DNA of 57,848 nucleotides from Aporhodopirellula sallentina SM41 (lineage in GTDB: Bacteria; Planctomycetota; Planctomycetia; Pirellulales; Pirellulaceae): the NCBI RefSeq assembly GCF_000346505.1, contig NZ_ANOH01000334.1:1-57848 (forward strand), written 5' to 3'. Positions 1 through 9,037 of the stretch are shown piece by piece. A program made the position numbers and the translations under genes. The notes below the pieces were generated by a model that had not been told where the DNA came from, made no database searches, and worked only from the letters and a program-made list of their open reading frames with translations. Position 1 is the stretch's first letter. Each line of letters begins with the position of its first letter.

Positions 1-1379
1 TTCCAATAACCGAGCATCACCTGCGGGCCGCGAACGATCATTTCGCCAACCACGCCGCAGCCTAAATCGTCGAGTCCGCCGTGTTCATCAACGATCCGGC
101 ACTGCGTTTCCGGCAGTGGCAATCCGATCGTGCCATAACACGGTTCGTCGAAAAGGTCGCCGACATGAGTCACCGGGGAGGCTTCGGACAATCCGAAACC
201 TTCGACAACTAAGGCGTCACTGTGTTGGGAGAAGGTTTCGGCGATTTGCGCGTCGAGCGGTGCACCGCCGGAGATCACCCATTTGAGCGAACTGAGATCA
301 CTCGGATACTCATTGAGACGATCGTTCATCGCCGACAGCATCGCGGGAACGGCGTGGAGCACCGTTGGTCGGTGTTGCACCATCAATGCGATTGCCTGTC
401 GAACATTGAACCGATGGTGCAGGACCAAAGTCGCACCCATTGCGGCACCGCCCATCACCATCGCCGACACGCCGTAGCTGTGAAAGAACGGCAACACCGC
501 GAGCATTGTGTCTTCGGCGAAACGGCGATCCGTCCACATCAATTGTTGCCACGCATTGGCGACCATATTCTCATGGCTCAACGTGACCGCTTTGGGGGCA
601 CCCGTCGTGCCTCCGGTGGGCAATATGTAGGCCGCATCGGTTTGAGGTGCGATCGGCACGGATCGCCATTCACGCCGCGTGATCGCGATTTCTTCACGCA
701 ACCAATGGTGGGCCGTGTCCGATGGTAGTGACCACGTGCCGACGCGTTGTTGCCGCATCCACAGGTAACCCAACTGTTTGAATGCGGGCAGGTGTTCTCG
801 GATCGAAACGTAGAATGTGTGGTCGAGCTTCTCATGACTCGGCGCTAGCAAGTGCGCCAACATGTCGAGCGTGATGATTACTCGACATTCCGTTTCGTCG
901 ACGAGTTTGTCGATCTCGTTCGCGGCCGAAAGAGGGCTCAGCGCGACCACAATCGCGCCGGCCCTCCAGATCGCATTCACGGCTACGATGAACTCAGGAA
1001 CGTTCGGCAGGAGGACACCGACACGGTCGCCCGGTTGGACGCCATAGCCCTGCAGCATCGCGGCGCAGCGAACGATGTCAAAGTTCAGCTCTTCGTACGT
1101 CCAACTCTTCTCGCCATAGACCACCGCCATTCGATGCGGAATGACTTCGGCGGCGTGGCGAACCAACCCGTAGGCGGGCAGACCTTTGTAATGTTCGATC
1201 GCGTTGGCGTTGGGTGCCGGTTCCACCGGAATCCCGTTGTCGGTTTGCGAACCGAAACGGATCGATGGTGGCGCGGCTGGACTGCGCAGACCCGATGCGG
1301 CAGTCGCATCGTGTGAACCGGTGATCGACGCCCCGTGCGAAGTTGGAGATGTGCTGGAAGCAGGAAGAACCTCACCCAT
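1..1379 (-). CDS. AMP-dependent acyl-CoA synthetase/ligase, 3' end cut by window edge
   Basis: Adenylate-forming enzyme that would activate a carboxylic acid (probably a fatty acid) to an acyl-AMP and then an acyl-CoA. The reading frame runs open to base 1, so about 459 N-terminal residues are present and the C-terminal subdomain is missing. Visible are the phosphate-binding loop TGGTTGAPKAV (minus strand, near base 600), the LPFFHSYG segment typical of fatty-acyl-CoA ligases and the EGFGLSEASP adenine-binding motif. The ATG at 1379 is supported by an AAGGAG Shine-Dalgarno sequence 7 bases upstream. The first 50 or so residues are low-complexity before the conserved domain starts. Which acid it uses cannot be told. 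Confidence 0.88.
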   Translation of the reverse strand, partial: MGEVLPASSTSPTSHGASITGSHDATAASGLRSPAAPPSIRFGSQTDNGIPVEPAPNANAIEHYKGLPAYGLVRHAAEVIPHRMAVVYGEKSWTYEELNFDIVRCAAMLQGYGVQPGDRVGVLLPNVPEFIVAVNAIWRAGAIVVALSPLSAANEIDKLVDETECRVIITLDMLAHLLAPSHEKLDHTFYVSIREHLPAFKQLGYLWMRQQRVGTWSLPSDTAHHWLREEIAITRREWRSVPIAPQTDAAYILPTGGTTGAPKAVTLSHENMVANAWQQLMWTDRRFAEDTMLAVLPFFHSYGVSAMVMGGAAMGATLVLHHRFNVRQAIALMVQHRPTVLHAVPAMLSAMNDRLNEYPSDLSSLKWVISGGAPLDAQIAETFSQHSDALVVEGFGLSEASPVTHVGDLFDEPCYGTIGLPLPETQCRIVDEHGGLDDLGCGVVGEMIVRGPQVMLGYW

Positions 1380-1773
1380 CACTCGACTCCTTGTTGAAGC
1401 CAGGCTTAGATTTCCTCCGTGAAGTTATGCGGCCACCCGAGAGCGTCTTATCGATGCCCTGGTCCGCTCCTACGGTGGTGGCCGCAGGTTCGAAAACGGC
1501 CTGGTTCAATAGCGGGAAAGATAAAGAGTTCGCGGGCCACTTCGCAAAAAAAAAAGAGTGCGAAATCACCTCGCGGATCAGCAAACCGAACCGGATAAAC
1601 CGAACCCTGTTGGTTCGATCGGCCGAACACCCAAGTATAGGTCGTGTTGCCTGTAAAGTGAAGTGATGTGCCTGTAAAAACTTTTAAGGGGTGATGGGGT
1701 TCCCTTGAGGGGTGTTTCTACTGCCGTTTTGCCAGGCCCGAGTCTTCGAGAGGGAAAGCCCGTTTGCCGGTGG
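1380..1773. other. Gene-free stretch upstream of the acyl-CoA synthetase
   Basis: No credible coding frame. It holds a run of ten A at 1546-1555 and a small inverted repeat (CGAACC/GGTTCG) near 1600-1617. The stretch presumably carries the promoter of the minus-strand acyl-CoA synthetase gene; I could not identify -35/-10 boxes. Confidence 0.4.
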
Positions 1774-2805
1774 TCATTTCGTCTGCCATCGATCGCGTGG
1801 CTCGAGAACGGCCTTCACCGAGTCGCTTTGCAGCCACGCCAACGCCTCTTTGCTCTGGTTCAGATAGGCGTCCCAGAACGCAGTGCTGATCGAAAGGATC
1901 GCGACGTGGTGATTCGGATTGCGTGGCAACTGATCCGAGGGAAGGCTCCGGTCACCGAACGCAGAATGTTCCGCTTTGTCGAGAACGAGTTCGTACTTGT
2001 CGCCTTCGGGAAGGTTCGGGAAAACCGCCAAACGTGATTCGACGGTTTGTCCGCCGATCGGTGCGCTATCGTGGGTACCCGTCATCAGCATCCACGGGAT
2101 GGAGACATTCGAGAAGGCGGTTTTGGCGTTTCCGATCCGCGGCGAACTGGGGCTCATCATGAGTGCGGCTTTGATCCGCGTGTCGGTTGCGCGTGAGCGG
2201 AACCGGCCGGCCGACTGGCCCGCGACGGATTGCGTCGTGACCGCACCGAACGAGTGCCCTGACATCCCGACACGATCAAGGTCGAACTTTCCCGCGAGGG
2301 CGTCTGAGGCCTCTTTGTTGATCTGTTCGAGATGATCGAGAACGGCCCGCACGTCTCCGATGCGACTGAACAGGTTTTTTCCCGAGGCGGCTTCTTGCAT
2401 CGCGGACATGCGATTGCGGATTGGTTGATCCTTCCATACCCCCGAGTCGCTGCCGGCGTGCTGCAGGAAGACCACCACGTAGCCGCGTGCGGCCCAGTGA
2501 TTTCCCAAATACGGGTTTCCTTCGCGGTCACCTCCGAGTCCGTGGCTGAACAACACGACGGGTGCGGACGCATTGGAATCGGGTAGGTAGAGCTTGATCG
2601 GAATGTCGCGGTCTCGGTCGGAATCGTTGATCTTTCGCAGTATGGTTTTCGCTTTGAATCCATCCGAAACCGCCATCGGGTCGTAGTCGTCCGCACACAA
2701 GGGCGAGCCCAACGCGAAACAACAGAGCATCACGCCCGAGAGCAGTACGCGAATCGCCGGGAACGTTGGACGCATCGGAGTCGTTTGACGAGTGTTCATG
2801 GTCAA
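1774..2805 (-). CDS. Secreted alpha/beta hydrolase (PAF-acetylhydrolase/dienelactone-hydrolase-like)
   Basis: 343 aa. An N-terminal hydrophobic segment ending near residue 38 (ALGSPLCADD) looks like a signal peptide, so the enzyme probably acts in the cell envelope or outside. The SHG oxyanion-hole motif is at 87-89, the nucleophile elbow GHSFG at 173-177 (Ser175), and a late His in DKAEHSAFGD probably completes the triad. The spacing and the long insert between strands resemble platelet-activating-factor acetylhydrolase-like esterases. Substrate unknown. It stands alone, 123 bp from modC on the same strand; a start at an internal Met (residue 3 or 11) is equally possible. Confidence 0.82.
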   Translation of the reverse strand: MTMNTRQTTPMRPTFPAIRVLLSGVMLCCFALGSPLCADDYDPMAVSDGFKAKTILRKINDSDRDRDIPIKLYLPDSNASAPVVLFSHGLGGDREGNPYLGNHWAARGYVVVFLQHAGSDSGVWKDQPIRNRMSAMQEAASGKNLFSRIGDVRAVLDHLEQINKEASDALAGKFDLDRVGMSGHSFGAVTTQSVAGQSAGRFRSRATDTRIKAALMMSPSSPRIGNAKTAFSNVSIPWMLMTGTHDSAPIGGQTVESRLAVFPNLPEGDKYELVLDKAEHSAFGDRSLPSDQLPRNPNHHVAILSISTAFWDAYLNQSKEALAWLQSDSVKAVLEPRDRWQTK

Positions 2806-2928
2806 CCTTGAAGAGAGCCGTGCGAGAGGAAGAGATTCGTTGGAACCCTGGCGGTCTAGCCAAGTTTCGGTTCGATGATCCCGAAACGCATATCCAATGG
2901 CTTTGCCGACCGAGTCAAACGACAGGGC

Positions 2929-3660
2929 CTAGTTGCACGACTTGGCGGGGACCTTCGAGGATCGCAGCGACTGGGATACATGCGACTGGGATACGTGTGA
3001 TTGAGACGCCTGCGAAGAGGATGGCGGGCTCTGGATGACGGAATCGTCGAGTTGGTAGCGAAGGTCGGCGAGGCGGTCGGCTTCGTGACCGCTGTGGGTG
3101 ACGTGCAGCGTCGTCATGCCGGTGATGACTTTGATCGATTGCAGCAGGTCGATCATTTCGTCGCGGGTGTCGTCGTCGAGAGCGCTGAGGGGTTCGTCGA
3201 GCAACAGCACCGACGGTTCGACCGCCAAGGCTCGCCCCAACGCAACTCGCTGCGCCTCGCCGCCGCTGAGTCCGGTGACGCCGCGAGCCAGCAAGTGGGT
3301 GATCCCGAGCATCTCTGCCGTCTCGTCGCGGCGTTGTTTGATTTGGTGCGGCGTGGCTCGGCGAAGCTTCAATCCGAACTCGAGATGTTCGGACACATTG
3401 AACGTCGGGAACAGTGCGACGTCCTGTGGCACGTAACCGATTTGTCTGTCACCGGGGGCGTAGTGCGTGACATCAACATCCTGCACCCAAACGGAACCGG
3501 CCGAGGTTTGTCGCAAACCACAGATGGTTTCCAAAATCGAGGTTTTCCCGCAACCGGTTTTTCCCATCAGGACCGCGTACTGTCCCTTCGGTATGAGGAT
3601 GGAAATATTCGACAACTCGAAATTTCCTGCGCGGATCGAAACGTTGTCCAATCGGATCAT
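2929..3660 (-). CDS. modC: Molybdate-type ABC transporter ATP-binding protein
   Basis: 243 aa ATPase subunit powering import through the adjacent permease. Walker A GKTGCGKT at 33-40, Q-loop, signature LSGGEAQR near residue 130, Walker B VLLLDEP with D-loop SALDD, and switch His in HVTHSG are all present. It lacks the C-terminal TOBE (molybdate-binding) domain of classical ModC and ends instead in a Ser-rich tail with two SQSHV repeats, whose DNA (about 2965-3005) is a short direct repeat. Its ATG overlaps the modB stop by four bases (ATGA), so the two are translationally coupled. Molybdate is inferred from the modA/modB neighbours; tungstate or sulfate is not excluded. Confidence 0.85.
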   Translation of the reverse strand: MIRLDNVSIRAGNFELSNISILIPKGQYAVLMGKTGCGKTSILETICGLRQTSAGSVWVQDVDVTHYAPGDRQIGYVPQDVALFPTFNVSEHLEFGLKLRRATPHQIKQRRDETAEMLGITHLLARGVTGLSGGEAQRVALGRALAVEPSVLLLDEPLSALDDDTRDEMIDLLQSIKVITGMTTLHVTHSGHEADRLADLRYQLDDSVIQSPPSSSQASQSHVSQSHVSQSLRSSKVPAKSCN

Positions 3661-4523
3661 CGGTGAAGGTCTCCGTTGAGTGGTCCCCGCTGACCGCGGC
3701 CTGTGCCCAACGCTCGCAACGCGAAGAGCACCGCCATCGCGATGGCGACCATGAGCAGCGAAACCGCAACAGCAGAGTTGAGATCGCCTACGCTCATTTC
3801 AAGAAAAACGGATGTCGAAAGAACTTCGGTGCGCATCCGTGTCGCACCGGCAAAAACTAAAATAGGGCCGAACTCGCCGAGAGACCGCGCCCATGCGATG
3901 GTCAGGGCCGCGATCATGCCACGGCCTGATTGGGGCAGTGCGACATGTAAAAACGCCTGCATCCGTGTGCAGCCGAGCGTCCTCGCGACGTCTTCGGCGC
4001 GTGGGTTGATTTGATCAAAGGTAACACCCATTGTTCGGACAGCGAATGCACAGGCGACGATGAATTGGGCGAGCACCACGGCAGGCCAACGATAAGTAAC
4101 AGGAAAGCCGACATCGTTACTGAGCCAGGCTTCGAGTTCCCACCCGCTCCGGCCGATCGGCAGATGAAACAGGATGAGCAGACTCAGACCCAGCACCAAC
4201 GGGGGTAAAACGATAGGGATGTCGACCAGCGTGTCAATTAGAAAATGTCCACGAAATCGAAACCGCGACAGCAGGTAGCCCAGCGGGATCGCCACCAACA
4301 GCGAAAGGATCGCTGAGACGCTGCACGAGAGCAGTGTCAGGCGGATCGAAGCGCGGATCTCCGGTTTCGATAAAACCTCGCGAAAATCGGCGACAGAAGT
4401 GAACGCGACATCGGCGGCGATCAACAGCACGACCAAAAGCAAAAAACACGAGGAAATCCCTCCCATCCAAAGAAAGAATGGGACGTCGCTGCGGCGGCGT
4501 GGCACGAGCGGTCGGGAGGACAC
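3657..4523 (-). CDS. modB: Molybdate-type ABC transporter permease
   Basis: 288 aa integral membrane protein with about six hydrophobic segments and the cytoplasmic EAA loop (GCTRMQAFLHVALPQS followed by ARSLGEFGPI) that docks onto the ATPase. The LGEFGP segment is characteristic of ModB/CysT-type permeases. The N-terminal about 20 residues are basic before the first membrane segment. Located between modA (181 bp upstream) and modC (4-base overlap downstream), it forms the import channel of the operon. Confidence 0.88.
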   Translation of the reverse strand: MSSRPLVPRRRSDVPFFLWMGGISSCFLLLVVLLIAADVAFTSVADFREVLSKPEIRASIRLTLLSCSVSAILSLLVAIPLGYLLSRFRFRGHFLIDTLVDIPIVLPPLVLGLSLLILFHLPIGRSGWELEAWLSNDVGFPVTYRWPAVVLAQFIVACAFAVRTMGVTFDQINPRAEDVARTLGCTRMQAFLHVALPQSGRGMIAALTIAWARSLGEFGPILVFAGATRMRTEVLSTSVFLEMSVGDLNSAVAVSLLMVAIAMAVLFALRALGTGRGQRGPLNGDLHR

Positions 4524-4538
4524 GTGGCTGACGATTAG

Positions 4539-4593
4539 GTGTGGGCGAAAAGGGTGGGCGAAAAGGTGAGAGCGAAAAGGTGAGAGCGAAAAG
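4539..4593. repeat. Tandem 13-14 bp repeat between modA and modB
   Basis: Four consecutive units of the form GGTGAGAGCGAAAA (first two read GGTGTGGGCGAAAA and GGGTGGGCGAAAA) lie just upstream of the modB start. Such a short tandem array probably arose by slippage; whether it affects spacing or expression of modB is unknown. Confidence 0.8.
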
Positions 4594-4704
4594 GTACAGA
4601 GAAGATAAAATTGCCGAGATAGTGAAACGGCTCTGATCGAAAACCGACAGCGAGGGTAACGGCAGACGACACCGGTGAGATGTCCAGCGGCATCGGTACG
4701 TCAA

Positions 4705-5568
4705 TCAATCCTCGGGGTTATTCGATCCTCTCGGTCCGTTGTCCGAGCGGTCCAGAGGGACGTCGAATCCGAACTCGCGATAGCGTTTTCGGCCGTGTTG
4801 GTCCGCGGTGAGGTATTCCACGAACCGTGCGGCCGATTGTTTTCGCGGCGAAGTGGAGATGATGCCGATTTCGACATTCGAAACCGCGTCGTCGAGTTCT
4901 GGCACGCTGACCGGGTGAAGGTCAGGATAGTCGTGCAGGATCGCATCGTAAACGATGCCCGCGTCGGCGGAACCGACCACGATGTCGTTGGCCACCTCCG
5001 TCACGTTGCCCCGGTACGCCGTCGTCGCCCTGTCGACTCGATTCCAGATTCCCAGGGCGTCCAATGCGGACCGCGTCAGGTGACCGATCCCCGCCGCGTC
5101 CGAGTTGGCCTGAACGAATCGGATTTGGGGTCGCAGGCAGTCGGCGAGTGAGCGGATGGCTTTCGGGTTGCCCGATGGCACGGCGATGACAGCTCGCATG
5201 CGGGCCACAGGGATCGTTTGTGATAACAAACCTTTCGATCGCGCAGCCTCGAGGAAGCTGGCGTCGGCGGGCATGAACAAATCGCCGGTGCGGCTGGCTT
5301 CGATTTGCGACAGAAGGCTCTGCGAAGATCCAAAGTTGACATACACCTCGCTGTCAAAATCTCGCCGGTAGTCTTCGACAATCTTCTGCACGACGGCTTG
5401 GTTGCTCGCGGCGCAGAACAGTGTGATCGCGCTGCGTCGTTCAGAAGTGGGATCCGTGTCGGCCAAAGAATCCCGCCCGGATTCGACCGAATCGGTTCTC
5501 GCGAGTTGGAGGAGCAGGATCGGCAGGGCGACGATCAGTGCAATCAATAAAACGAAAACGCGGTTCAT
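4705..5568 (-). CDS. modA: Molybdate-type ABC transporter substrate-binding protein
   Basis: 287 aa from the ATG at 5568, which directly precedes a signal sequence (MNRVFVLLIALIVALPILLL); the frame is open 56 codons further upstream but that part is low-complexity and overlaps a repeat-rich intergenic region, so I reject it. The mature protein has the ModA-type fold markers: CAASNQAVVQKI at the start, NFGSSQSLLSQIEA (oxyanion-contacting Ser pair), DLFMPAD, and AVPSGNP. The likely periplasmic binding protein for molybdate (or tungstate) feeding modB-modC downstream. No ModE regulator is visible nearby. Confidence 0.85.
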   Translation of the reverse strand: MNRVFVLLIALIVALPILLLQLARTDSVESGRDSLADTDPTSERRSAITLFCAASNQAVVQKIVEDYRRDFDSEVYVNFGSSQSLLSQIEASRTGDLFMPADASFLEAARSKGLLSQTIPVARMRAVIAVPSGNPKAIRSLADCLRPQIRFVQANSDAAGIGHLTRSALDALGIWNRVDRATTAYRGNVTEVANDIVVGSADAGIVYDAILHDYPDLHPVSVPELDDAVSNVEIGIISTSPRKQSAARFVEYLTADQHGRKRYREFGFDVPLDRSDNGPRGSNNPED

Positions 5569-5750
5569 GAACGTGTGCCGATCGGAAGCATTCGTTTGAG
5601 AGCGTCGCGGCGAAACGTTGCCGGCGGGCGCGGTGCCGGCGGACGCATCGCTAGTGGCCTGTTCAGTTAGTGGCCAGTTCCGCAAGTTGCCAGTTCCGCT
5701 AGTTCCAAGTTTGCTCGCGATGGCAAGTCGACTCACACGGCGAACGCGTG

Positions 5751-5810
5751 GGCGTAGGCGTAGGCGTAGGCGTAGGCGTAGGCGTAGCCGGGGCCGTGGC
5801 CGGGGCCGTG
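5751..5810. repeat. Hexanucleotide GGCGTA x6 followed by 12-bp GC repeat x2
   Basis: Six perfect tandem GGCGTA units occupy 5751-5786, directly followed by two copies of GCCGGGGCCGTG (5787-5810). The array lies in the modA upstream region, about 15 bp from the stop of the neighbouring minus-strand gene. It is a likely length-variable microsatellite. Confidence 0.9.
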
Positions 5811-5824
5811 GATTCTAGCACGAA

Positions 5825-7033
5825 TCAGTGTGGCGTCGTTGCCGGGGCAACCGCTTGGTGGACGAGAGCCGAACCTTCCAATGGAGTGAACTCCGCGTAC
5901 ACGGGCAGGTAGCTCGAGACGGCCTGCGCCTGTGCCACGCTGAGGTTGTAGACGCGCAGGAAATCGTACACGCCGCCGCGGCCGATGGCTTCGGCGGTGA
6001 GTTCGCGATCGTAGAGCACGTTGCTCGTTTGGTGTCGGCCGAAGATGTCCGTTGGTGTGCTCGTGACGGAGGCTCGCACGTTGGGGCCGGCGATGACGGG
6101 CAACAGGTACGCGTCGTCGGCTTGGAACAAACCGGCGAGCACAACGTCGTCCTCTCCACGTCCATCTTCACGCACGGACTTGAGCAATTGTCCGAGCAAC
6201 GCGACCTCACGCGGGGCACGCGACAAATCGATTCGCACGTTGACCAAACTGAACGTCCACGCTTCGCTGACGGGCGGTTCGGCGGCGCGAAACCACGCCA
6301 CGAGTGGGTCGTACGTCAATTGGTTATCGGGGTCCGCAACCGTGTAGGTTTGTGTCCGGTCGACACGCACGCGATCCGGATTGAACAGAATCGCCATCTG
6401 CTCGCCACGGTCTTCCGGGCCGGTCGGTGGTCCGAGGACGTAGTCATACAGCGGAGCGCCCCCGCCGAGCGAGCTTTCATTGATCGCGTCGACGATCCGC
6501 GGGACGAGGTCCATCTGCAACGAGGAGATCTGCTGCACGGCGATAATGTCGAACTGCCGCACGACGCGGACCAGGTTCTTCCGAGCCAGGTCGCTGGCGA
6601 GTTTCGTCGGCCCGAACCCGTCCAACGCCCACGCGGCGACGCGTAGGTGTGCCGGAGCGTACCGGGTCCGGCGGCCAAACTCCCCACTCGGGCTGCGTCG
6701 GTGGAGATCGCTCGGGCTGGAGATGATCGGATCGGCTTCAAAGTCGGGATCCGCTGGTCTCGCCGCGGTCAGGGACTCACCGGATGCGAACGGATCGCCC
6801 GCAAAGCCACCGGTGCCGGGCCGTTTGGATCCAGGGCTTTCGATGGTGGTCGACGATGTGAACGTGAAGGGATCGCCCATCTCGCCCAATCGGCTCTCGT
6901 GTTTCGGCGAAATCGAAACCCCGTCCAAGCCGTCGACGTTGTAATGACGAAAAAAATACCAGCCGCCCCCGACCAGACACAGCACGATCAGCCCAGCTTG
7001 AAGCGGGTGTCCTCCACTGGATTCTTGGGACAT
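5825..7033 (-). CDS. EEP-fold (DNase I-like) protein with replaced catalytic residues, membrane-anchored
   Basis: 402 aa. A hydrophobic segment at 12-28 (LQAGLIVLCLVGGGWYF) suggests an N-terminal anchor, followed by a low-complexity linker to about residue 125 and then an endonuclease/exonuclease/phosphatase domain. The domain keeps the framework but not the chemistry: the usual QE is QQ (Q168), the NxH segment reads NVRID (R267), the GDFN motif reads GLFQ (L302, Q304) and SDHxPV reads SSYLPV (S374, Y375). It is therefore probably a non-catalytic relative used for binding or scaffolding. An ATG start at 7033 fits the membrane segment. Function unknown. Confidence 0.75.
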   Translation of the reverse strand: MSQESSGGHPLQAGLIVLCLVGGGWYFFRHYNVDGLDGVSISPKHESRLGEMGDPFTFTSSTTIESPGSKRPGTGGFAGDPFASGESLTAARPADPDFEADPIISSPSDLHRRSPSGEFGRRTRYAPAHLRVAAWALDGFGPTKLASDLARKNLVRVVRQFDIIAVQQISSLQMDLVPRIVDAINESSLGGGAPLYDYVLGPPTGPEDRGEQMAILFNPDRVRVDRTQTYTVADPDNQLTYDPLVAWFRAAEPPVSEAWTFSLVNVRIDLSRAPREVALLGQLLKSVREDGRGEDDVVLAGLFQADDAYLLPVIAGPNVRASVTSTPTDIFGRHQTSNVLYDRELTAEAIGRGGVYDFLRVYNLSVAQAQAVSSYLPVYAEFTPLEGSALVHQAVAPATTPH

Positions 7034-7292
7034 GGGATTGTTTGAACTTCCGTGTTCGGGGCAAATCTCAACACAGCAGCAGGGAAAACAAAAGGAATCA
7101 TCCGATCTGTTTAAAGAAAACGGTTTTCCCGGCTATTCGACTTCATCGGCTCAAACACTCGCCGGTTTCAAACAATTTTCCGAAAACGCACGTTCCCGAT
7201 CGGGTCCACTGACATGTGGACGCGCGATCGTTATCTTGGTGGTTCGTTTCCGCTACCTCGCAACACCCTCTTTTTAAGTAGAAAACGTTTCC

Positions 7293-8636
7293 GTGAGCGA
7301 AATCATTCCAGTCGATGTCCCGACCGTCGGTGAATCCATCAGCGAAGTCCAGATCGGCACTTGGCTGAAAAACGATGGCGATTGGGTGGAAAATGGTGAG
7401 GATCTGGTTGAGATCGAAACCGAGAAGGCATCGGTGCAGATCCCTGCCCCCTCGAGCGGCTTCCTGCAAGGGATCCTCAAACAAACCGAGGAGTTCGCGG
7501 AAGTCGGCGAAACCATTGCTAGCATTCGAGTCGGCGAAAAACCTGAGGGTGGTGGTGGCGGATCCAACGCGCCGGCGGCATCCAGCTCACCCGCACCGGC
7601 TCCGGCGGCCAGCACGCCGTCGCCTGCCGCGACTCCCGCCGCCAAGAACGGTGGCGGATCCGCGGCGTTCGTGATGCCCGCCGCACAACGTTTGCTCGAT
7701 GAGCATTCTTTGTCCGCTTCGGATGTCCCGGCGACCGGACCAGGTGGACGATTGCTCAAGGAAGATGTGCTCGCTTACATTCGCAGCGGTGCGTCCCGGC
7801 CGGCTGCCCCTGTGGCGGCTCCTGCCCCGTCCGCTCCTGCTCCGGCACCATCTGCTCCTGCAACGCCTCCGCAAACCATGACGGCCCCGCCCGCGATGGA
7901 CGCACCCCCGCATTCGTTGATGACCGAAGGCGCGTATCGCAGCGAAGAGGTCAAACCGATGAGCATGCTGCGGCGGACGATCGCCTCGCGACTCGTCCAA
8001 GCCCAGCAGACCGCGGCACTGCTGACAACGTTCAACGAAATCGACATGTCGCCGGTGATGAAAATCCGCGCGAAATACAAAGACGCGTTCGCCAAGAAGC
8101 ACGGCGTGAAGCTCGGATTCATGTCGTTCTTCGCCAAGGCGGCCGTCGAAGCCCTGCGGCGATATCCGGCCGTCAACGCGGAAATTCGCGGTGACTCGAT
8201 GGTTTATCGGAACTATCAAGACATCGGAATTGCGATCGGTGGCGGAAAAGGTTTGGTTGTCCCTGTTCTGCGGAACGTCGAACGCATGTCGTTCTCGCAG
8301 ATTGAAGGCTCGATCGGCGAGTATGCCCGTTTGGCCGGGGAGAACCGGTTGCAGCCGAGCGATCTGATGGGCGGAACGTTCACGATCAGCAACGGCGGCA
8401 TCTACGGTTCGTTGCTAAGCACCCCGATCGTCAATCCGCCCCAAAGCGGCATCCTCGGGTTGCATTCGATCCAAGAACGTCCGATCGCGGAGAACGGCGA
8501 AGTCGTGATTCGTCCGATGATGTACATCGCGTTGACCTACGATCACCGGATCGTCGACGGTCGTGAAGCGGTTGGCTTCTTGGTCACGATCAAAGAAACG
8601 ATCGAAGACCCGGCTCGTCTGTTCTTAGAAGTTTAA
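7293..8636 (+). CDS. sucB: 2-oxo-acid dehydrogenase E2, dihydrolipoamide succinyltransferase type
   Basis: 447 aa acyltransferase core of a 2-oxoglutarate dehydrogenase-type complex (transfers succinyl from lipoamide to CoA in the TCA cycle). N-terminal lipoyl domain with lipoylated Lys in ETEKA (K45) and the [10 protein letters not shown] opening typical of SucB; Ala/Pro-rich linker; peripheral-subunit-binding domain ([12 protein letters not shown]...[11 protein letters not shown]); second Ala/Pro linker; catalytic domain ending with [12 protein letters not shown] (active-site His). GTG start at 7293 with no strong Shine-Dalgarno. No E1 or E3 gene lies next to it in the window. A branched-chain or pyruvate E2 is less likely given the N-terminal motif. 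Confidence 0.88.
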   Translation: MSEIIPVDVPTVGESISEVQIGTWLKNDGDWVENGEDLVEIETEKASVQIPAPSSGFLQGILKQTEEFAEVGETIASIRVGEKPEGGGGGSNAPAASSSPAPAPAASTPSPAATPAAKNGGGSAAFVMPAAQRLLDEHSLSASDVPATGPGGRLLKEDVLAYIRSGASRPAAPVAAPAPSAPAPAPSAPATPPQTMTAPPAMDAPPHSLMTEGAYRSEEVKPMSMLRRTIASRLVQAQQTAALLTTFNEIDMSPVMKIRAKYKDAFAKKHGVKLGFMSFFAKAAVEALRRYPAVNAEIRGDSMVYRNYQDIGIAIGGGKGLVVPVLRNVERMSFSQIEGSIGEYARLAGENRLQPSDLMGGTFTISNGGIYGSLLSTPIVNPPQSGILGLHSIQERPIAENGEVVIRPMMYIALTYDHRIVDGREAVGFLVTIKETIEDPARLFLEV

Positions 8637-8655
8637 AACCGACCCCGGCGGTTTT
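8635..8655 (+). terminator. Hairpin terminator overlapping the sucB stop
   Basis: Stem AAAACCG (8635-8641), loop of 7, stem CGGTTTT (8649-8655); the TAA stop at 8634-8636 overlaps the first bases. The 3' arm supplies a short T run. Confidence 0.5.
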
Positions 8656-8698
8656 CTGACCGGATTTCTCTCATGCCGTTTCGCAGCGGCATTCTGAT

Positions 8699-8806
8699 AG
8701 AGCCGGCTCTCTTTTCGGGTAGTGGATCTTGTGAATGATCCTCATGTGGCAGGATCTTTTACAAGATCCACTACCGCCTACCCGGCAACCAAACTGCGTC
8801 GGAATA
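8699..8806 (+). repeat. Palindromic element family A, copy 1
   Basis: The core at 8719-8774 is a hairpin with a perfect 14-bp outer stem (GTAGTGGATCTTGT/ACAAGATCCACTAC) and an inner 6-bp stem (GATCCT/AGGATC). Conserved flanks are shared with the copies at 36.6 and 42.2 kb: GCTCTCTTTTC before the hairpin, and CCTACCCGG, AACCAA and GCGTCGGAATA after it. It lies between sucB and the first sulfatase and accounts for the spurious upstream extension of the sulfatase frame. Confidence 0.9.
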
Positions 8807-9037
8807 TTTGTCTGGTTCGAAAGGGCTGGCGTTCTTTGTGCGCAGTTTGTCGGCTTCGTGATCGAGCCGATCATGTTCGGAATGTTTGTGTTTGGCAACG
8901 CGATCAAGCGTTTGCATCTCACGCTTTTCCTGCATATCGTGAGAGCCCGTCCGGTTCATCCAGACGGTGATTGGATTGTCGATTCGATCCGCCGATTCGA
9001 CAGCGTCTCTACCCCACGGATCTCTGCAGGCATCTTC

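Noticed and set aside
8735-9037. N-terminal extension of the sulfatase frame by 101 codons
   Set aside because: It begins within the family A palindrome; the signal peptide starts at the GTG at 9038.
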